Assembly (NCBI GenBank): GCA_036399695.1
Contig: DASWMP010000032.1
Location: forward strand, 1 to 28,059
Reading direction: 5' to 3'
Source: DASVEE01 sp036399695
GTDB lineage: Bacteria; Acidobacteriota; Thermoanaerobaculia; Gp7-AA8
Length of the DNA stretch: 28,059 nucleotides
Shown: in pieces, positions 24,586 to 28,059 of the stretch
Layout: the number at the start of each line of letters is the position of its first letter
Position numbering within the stretch: position 1 is the first letter of the stretch
Position numbers and translations under genes: made by a program
The notes under the pieces: model-generated
Seen by the model: the letters and a program-made list of their open reading frames with translations, nothing else
Told to the model about the DNA's origin: nothing
Databases searched by the model: none

Positions 24586-24787
24586 CGTCCCGGCGGAATC
24601 GTGCAAGCCGCCCTGGCGATCGCGACCCTCTTCGCCTGAGGGGCCCGCGAAAACGGACCCACGGGCCAATCGAGCTCCCACGGACAACCGGCAACGGACA
24701 ACGGACAACGGGCCCCCCGTAATCGGAAATCGCCCCCCCACCCGGAACCTTTCTCCAGATCGCGCGTTCTACCCCCCGAGAGGCGCG
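24586..24787. repeat. Gap with 7-bp repeat (GTTGTCC type)
   Basis: No gene is present. Positions 24681-24710 read on the minus strand as GTTGTCC, GTTGTCC, GTTGCCG, GTTGTCC. They are flanked by gaggggcccg (24638-24647) and cgggccccc (24709-24717), which pair as an inverted repeat. The ECF promoter candidate follows at 24744. Confidence 0.55.
24744..24771 (+). promoter_or_regulatory. ECF-type promoter, GGAACC ... CGTTCTA
   Basis: GGAACC (24744-24749), 15 bp and CGTTCT (24765-24770) lie 18 bp before the ECF sigma start. The GGAAC -35 and a GTT/GTC-type -10 with 15-16 bp spacing are the classic RpoE-like ECF signature, so the operon is probably autoregulated. Confidence 0.6.
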
Positions 24788-25417
24788 ATGAACACTACGA
24801 ACGACGCCATGTTGATGCAGCGGGTAGCAGACGGGGACGAGCTGGCTTTTGCCGAGATCGTCGACCGGTACAAGAATCCGCTGATCAATTACCTGACACA
24901 CCTCGTCCGCTCCCGGGAACGTGCGGAGGACTTTGCGCAGGAGGCGTTCGTGCGGTTGTACAAGAGCGCTTCGAAAAATGGAGATCTGGATCGCATCGGG
25001 GCGTATCTGTACCGCATCGCCACGAACCTCGTCGTCACTGAGGTCCGCCGCGAGCGCCGATGGAGCCTGCTTCTCCCGCGACTGAACGTGAGCATGGCCA
25101 GAACGCCGGCAACTCCCGACGCGGACCTTCTCGCCGATGAGATCCAGGCGAAAGTGACGGCGGCACTCGAGCGGCTTCCGCTCAAGTACCGCGCCCCCCT
25201 CGTGCTGTACGAGATCGAGGAGTGGCCGTACGACGAGATCGCCCGCGCGCTGGACTGCCGGCTCGGCACGGTCAAGTCGCGGATCGCGCGAGCGCGGGAA
25301 TTGCTGCGCCGCCAATTGTCCGGCTGGTGGAACGGAGGCAACTATGAACGACACAGAACTTCGCAACGTGCTGCGGACACTGCCGCGCACGAGCGCATCG
25401 CAACGCTTCACGTCTGA
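24788..25417 (+). CDS. ECF-family RNA polymerase sigma factor
   Basis: This 209-residue sigma factor has region 2 at about residues 10-85 (DELAFAEIVDRYKNPLINYL, RAEDFAQEAFVRLYK, YLYRIATNLVV) and region 4 at about 128-180 (ALERLPLKYRAPLVLYEIEE, then YDEIARALDCRLGTVKSRIA). It is RpoE-like and should direct transcription of an envelope or stress regulon. GAGAGG precedes the ATG. The last 25 codons overlap the next gene by 74 bp and form a tail not needed for the fold. It heads an operon with an anti-sigma candidate and a PDZ protein. Confidence 0.93.
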   Translation: MNTTNDAMLMQRVADGDELAFAEIVDRYKNPLINYLTHLVRSRERAEDFAQEAFVRLYKSASKNGDLDRIGAYLYRIATNLVVTEVRRERRWSLLLPRLNVSMARTPATPDADLLADEIQAKVTAALERLPLKYRAPLVLYEIEEWPYDEIARALDCRLGTVKSRIARARELLRRQLSGWWNGGNYERHRTSQRAADTAAHERIATLHV

Positions 25418-25751
25418 CGTCCTGCGCGCGGTTCGTCGGAGCAGTGACGAGCAACCGGCCGGGAAACGCCGTCTGGCGCTCTCGTGGAAGCTCAGCGTCG
25501 CTTTCGCCGTCGCTCTGTCGCTCGTCGTGGTCGTCCGGCTCGCCGTCGTGCAGCAGGCGCACGAGAACCGTCTCCGCGACCTACGCGCCGAACACCACCG
25601 CATCGAGGCCGAACTGGCGAAGGTCAAGGAAGCCGCGACCGACGCCGCCGAGCCGGTCGTCATCATCGAAGACGGCGACACCCGCTACATCGTCGACCTC
25701 GGCTCGCAGGACGGATCCGTCACCCCAGCTTCTTACGCAATCACCGACTGA
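25344..25751 (+). CDS. Probable anti-sigma factor, single-span membrane protein
   Basis: This 135-residue protein begins inside the sigma gene with a good ribosome-binding site (CGGAGG 5-6 nt before ATG). It has a cytosolic N-terminus of about 45 residues (NDTELRNVLRTLPRTSASQR, then FTSDVLRAV), one membrane span (LSVAFAVALSLVVVVRLAVV), a short coiled-coil-like helix (LRDLRAEHHRIEAELAKVK) and an acidic C-terminus. There is no zinc-binding HxxxCxxC motif, so it is not a ZAS-type factor. The anti-sigma role is inferred from position and topology. Confidence 0.7.
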   Translation: MNDTELRNVLRTLPRTSASQRFTSDVLRAVRRSSDEQPAGKRRLALSWKLSVAFAVALSLVVVVRLAVVQQAHENRLRDLRAEHHRIEAELAKVKEAATDAAEPVVIIEDGDTRYIVDLGSQDGSVTPASYAITD

Positions 25752-25771
25752 ACCTCCGGAAGGACATCACC

Positions 25772-26431
25772 ATGAAGAAACTCCTGATCATCACCCTCCT
25801 CCTCACTCTCGCCACCACCGCCTTCGCGGACGACAAGGAAAAGCGTGTCCAGCGCACGGTGATCGTGACCAATGACGGCGGCAACACCTTCTTCCGCTCC
25901 ACCGAGCCGGGCGCCCCGGGCGACGCCTTCACCTTCTTCGCCGGCAAGCGCGCCGTCCTCGGCATCACCACGGTCGAGATGTCGTCCGAGCTGCGCGAGC
26001 ACTTCGGCGCGGCCAAGGACTCCGGCGTCCTCGTGAGCACCGTCGAAGACGGCAGCCCGGCTGACAAGGCAGGCATTCGCGTCGGCGACGTCGTCACGGC
26101 CATCGACGGCAAGGAGATCGACTCCGTCTGGGGCCTCCGCGCCGCCCTCAAGGACAAGAAGAACGGCGACTCGGTGCGCGTCGAAGCGATCCGCAACCGC
26201 GCCCGCCAGTCCTTCGTGGCCTCGGTCATCGAGCGCGAGCCCGCCCCGCTGCCGGCGGGCGTGCAGTTCCGCACGATGAAGCCGGAAGACGCCCGCCGCC
26301 TCGAAGGCGTCCTCGGCACCGAGTGGCGCACGCGCATCGAAGCGGCTCCGAACTGCACCGAGCTGCAGGCCCGCATCAAGGCGCTCGAATCCGCGATGAA
26401 CGCCCTCGAGAAGAAACTGGAAAAGAAGTAA
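25772..26431 (+). CDS. Secreted PDZ-domain protein
   Basis: This 219-residue protein starts at ATG 25772, just after an AAGGA. A signal peptide (MKKLLIITLLLTLATTAFA, cut before DD) sends it to the periplasm. Residues 60-150 are a PDZ domain (VLGITTVEMSSELREHFG, SGVLVSTVEDGSPADKAGIR, VGDVVTAIDGKEI), of the HtrA/DegS type but without a protease domain. The C-terminus ends in a coiled coil rich in Glu and Lys (ALESAMNALEKKLEKK). It is 20 bp downstream of the anti-sigma candidate and may sense misfolded proteins or modulate the anti-sigma; this is inference. Confidence 0.88.
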   Translation: MKKLLIITLLLTLATTAFADDKEKRVQRTVIVTNDGGNTFFRSTEPGAPGDAFTFFAGKRAVLGITTVEMSSELREHFGAAKDSGVLVSTVEDGSPADKAGIRVGDVVTAIDGKEIDSVWGLRAALKDKKNGDSVRVEAIRNRARQSFVASVIEREPAPLPAGVQFRTMKPEDARRLEGVLGTEWRTRIEAAPNCTELQARIKALESAMNALEKKLEKK

Positions 26432-26444
26432 GCCCGCGCGATAT

Positions 26445-26476
26445 CGTCGGACGGGATCGGCTGATCCCGTCCGATG
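26445..26476 (+). promoter_or_regulatory. Perfect 12-bp hairpin sequestering the TauE start codon
   Basis: The left arm 26447-26458 and right arm 26463-26474 pair perfectly around a GGCT loop. A G-U and a C-G pair extend the stem to 26445-26476, so the entire ATG (26474-26476) lies inside it. It may be a terminator of the ECF operon (no T-run), a translational switch or a thermometer-like element. Confidence 0.6.
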
Positions 26477-27304
26477 ACTGTCCTCGACATCCTCCTGTTG
26501 TTCTGCGGCGGCCTCGCCGCGGGGGCGTTCGGCGCCCTCTTCGGACTCGGCGGCGGCGTGCTGATGGTGCCGCTGCTCGTGGTCGCCCTCCACGTCCCCA
26601 TCCACAACGCCATCGCCACGTCGCTCATCACCGTGATCGCGACCTCCTCCACGGCCACGGCGCGCAACATCCGTGACGGCGTCACGAACCTCCGCCTCGG
26701 CGTCACGCTCGAAAGCGCCACCGTCATCGGCGCCATCGCCGGCGGCGCGATGGCCGGCTTCCTCCCGCCGCGCGTCCTGATGGTCCTGTTCGCGGCCACG
26801 GTGATGATCCTGGCGGTCATGATGTTCCGCACCGTCGAGCCGCCGGCGTTCGTCGCCGAACCGGCCGATCGCGGGTTCCTCTCGCGCCTCCACGCCTCGT
26901 ACTACGACCCCAAGGTCGGCGAAGAGGTCCGCTATGGCGTGACCCGTTTCCCCGTCGCCATGGGCGTCTCGGCCTTCGCCGGTACGCTCAGCGGTCTGCT
27001 CGGCATCGGCGGCGGAATCGTGAAAGTCCCCACGCTGTCCATCTACTGTGGTGTGCCGATCAAGGCCGCGGCGGCGACGTCCAACTTCATGATCGGCATC
27101 ACGGCGATGGCGAGCGTAGTGGCGTATTTCGGTCGTGGCGAGGTGCTGCCGGCCGTGACGGCGGCCTCGGTGCTGGGCGTGATCGCCGGCTCGGGAGCCG
27201 GATTCTGGCTCGCCGCACGGACGCACGCCGAAGTGCTGCGCCGGTGGTTCGCCGTGGCCATGGTCCTGATCGGGACACAGATGATCTGGAAGGTCCTGCA
27301 TTGA
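26474..27304 (+). CDS. TauE/SafE family sulfite/anion exporter
   Basis: This 276-residue membrane protein has the two-repeat TauE/SafE layout. The first half contains GALFGLGGGVLMVPLLV and HNAIATSLITVIATSSTAT. The second half repeats this as SGLLGIGGGIVKVPTLSIYC and KAAAATSNFMIGITAMAS. About seven to eight spans are expected. Members export sulfite, sulfoacetate or other small organosulfur anions; the substrate here is unknown. Its stop overlaps the next start in TTGA. The start codon is inside a hairpin and no clear Shine-Dalgarno sequence is exposed. Confidence 0.92.
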   Translation: MTVLDILLLFCGGLAAGAFGALFGLGGGVLMVPLLVVALHVPIHNAIATSLITVIATSSTATARNIRDGVTNLRLGVTLESATVIGAIAGGAMAGFLPPRVLMVLFAATVMILAVMMFRTVEPPAFVAEPADRGFLSRLHASYYDPKVGEEVRYGVTRFPVAMGVSAFAGTLSGLLGIGGGIVKVPTLSIYCGVPIKAAAATSNFMIGITAMASVVAYFGRGEVLPAVTAASVLGVIAGSGAGFWLAARTHAEVLRRWFAVAMVLIGTQMIWKVLH

Positions 27305-27546
27305 CGCGGACGTCCATTGCGCTGCGCGCCTGGCTGTATCTGAGCTGCGCCCTGATGGTCTGCGGACTGGTGGCGCAGTCGGACGGATTGCTGCGCGCGG
27401 GGCTCATGGCGTTGACGGCAATGCCGCTCGCGCTGCTCGTGGTTGTGACGGTTTCTTTCGTTCGCGAACGTGACGGCACTTTTGCGACAATTTCGATGGG
27501 TGTACTCTTGCTCCTGGTGTTGAGCCTGACCTTTGCATCGCGGTAG
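27301..27546 (+). CDS. DUF1634-like small membrane protein
   Basis: This 81-residue protein starts at TTG 27301, overlapping the TauE stop (TTGA). Three membrane spans are evident (LRAWLYLSCALMVCGLVA, LMALTAMPLALLVVVTVSFV, ATISMGVLLLLVLSLTFAS) with VRERDGTFATI between the last two. The pattern fits DUF1634, a family commonly found next to TauE/SafE genes, which supports a joint transport role. The frame is open further upstream, but that part is in TauE and not membrane-like. The assignment is from pattern memory, so moderate. Confidence 0.75.
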   Translation: MTRTSIALRAWLYLSCALMVCGLVAQSDGLLRAGLMALTAMPLALLVVVTVSFVRERDGTFATISMGVLLLLVLSLTFASR

Positions 27547-27558
27547 GAGGAGATTTCG

Positions 27559-28056
27559 TTGAACCCCACGCTCGAATCGATGCTCCGCTTCGTCAACCTG
27601 ACCACAGCCGGCCTGCTGGCCGGTTCGCTCGGCTTCGGCGAGGTGGCACTGGTCCCCGGCTGGAAGCAGGAGCTTCCGCGCGAGAAAATGAAGCCGTTCG
27701 ACGCCATCAAGACGGCGAACTACTTCAACGCCATCGGCCCGGTCGCCCTCGGAACCGCGGTGACGCTCGCCGTCGCCGGCCGTGGCAGGAACCCGGTCAA
27801 ACGGATCCTCGACTCCGCCGCCGCCATCGGCCTGGTGGGCGTGCTCGCCACGACCGTCATGGTCACGGTGCCGATCAACCGCGAGCTCGAGGAACAACCC
27901 GCCACCGACTACCCGAGCGACCGCTCCCAGAGCCTCGCGAGGAACTGGAGCCGCGCACATGCCGTGCGCACGACGCTCGGCGTGGGAGCGTTCATCTGCA
28001 CGGTGGGAGCGTCACTGACCAGCCGCCGCAGGCGGCGCGCCCGGCCGAAGGCCTGA
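27559..28056 (+). CDS. DUF1772 (anthrone oxygenase-like) membrane protein
   Basis: This 165-residue protein starts at TTG 27559 after a strong AGGAGG, 12 bp beyond the DUF1634-like gene. It has four hydrophobic segments and the DUF1772 landmarks VMVTVPINRELEE and NWSRAHAVRTTLGVGAF. Fungal members oxidise anthrones; bacterial ones are mostly uncharacterised. Likely co-transcribed with the two preceding genes. A basic, Arg-rich C-terminus ends 3 bp before the window edge, so it is complete. Confidence 0.8.
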   Translation: MNPTLESMLRFVNLTTAGLLAGSLGFGEVALVPGWKQELPREKMKPFDAIKTANYFNAIGPVALGTAVTLAVAGRGRNPVKRILDSAAAIGLVGVLATTVMVTVPINRELEEQPATDYPSDRSQSLARNWSRAHAVRTTLGVGAFICTVGASLTSRRRRRARPKA

Positions 28057-28059
28057 TTT

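Overview
The window is GC-rich and gene-dense. It looks like a chromosomal contig of an Acidobacteriota-like bacterium. This is an inference from gene content (fused transaldolase/phosphoglucose isomerase, class II photolyase, long TPR proteins, an ECF operon with a PDZ protein) and from the many short-tandem-repeat palindromes between genes; no 16S or other decisive marker is present. No tRNA, rRNA, IS element, prophage or CRISPR array was seen.

Layout. Positions 1-1512 are accessory sequence: an unrecognised small gene, a diverged inverted copy of part of it at the window edge, and a striking 21-bp phased repeat array. Positions 1513-4648 (minus) hold a YihY/BrkB membrane protein and a threonine-aldolase-like gene, separated by a toxin-antitoxin cassette. 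The cassette lies between two perfect 20-bp direct repeats, and its toxin appears frameshifted. Positions 4891-6671 (plus) encode a DUF4112 protein and a cardiolipin-synthase-like PLD enzyme. Positions 6696-10894 (minus) are a pentose-phosphate/upper-glycolysis pair, tal-pgi then gnd. Positions 11024-13864 (minus) carry a ferredoxin/metallo-beta-lactamase fusion, a second YihY protein and a TVP38/TMEM64 membrane protein. Positions 14248-16559 are a light-response pair: a CarH/LitR-type B12-binding MerR regulator converging on a class II photolyase, with the two stop codons overlapping in a CTAG. Positions 16616-21167 (plus) are the conserved housekeeping cluster ffh-rpsP-khpA-rimM-trmD-rplS-rnhB. 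It is followed by a 1145-residue TPR protein (21148-24585). Positions 24788-26431 are an ECF sigma, a membrane anti-sigma candidate and a secreted PDZ protein, with an ECF-type promoter in front. Positions 26474-28056 encode TauE/SafE, a DUF1634-like and a DUF1772-like membrane protein.

Two themes cut across the genes. First, intergenic gaps contain palindromes built from short tandem units: a 9-bp ATGGGACNN family (four copies) and a 7-bp family (four copies with different heptamers). They sit at gene ends and inside the ribosomal operon. Second, several genes have a TANAAT-like -10 box only 6-11 nt before an ATG or TTG start, which suggests leaderless or near-leaderless transcripts.

The best candidates for something undescribed are the 21-bp phased array at 1096-1380, the direct-repeat-flanked toxin-antitoxin cassette, and the two families of repeat-built palindromes.
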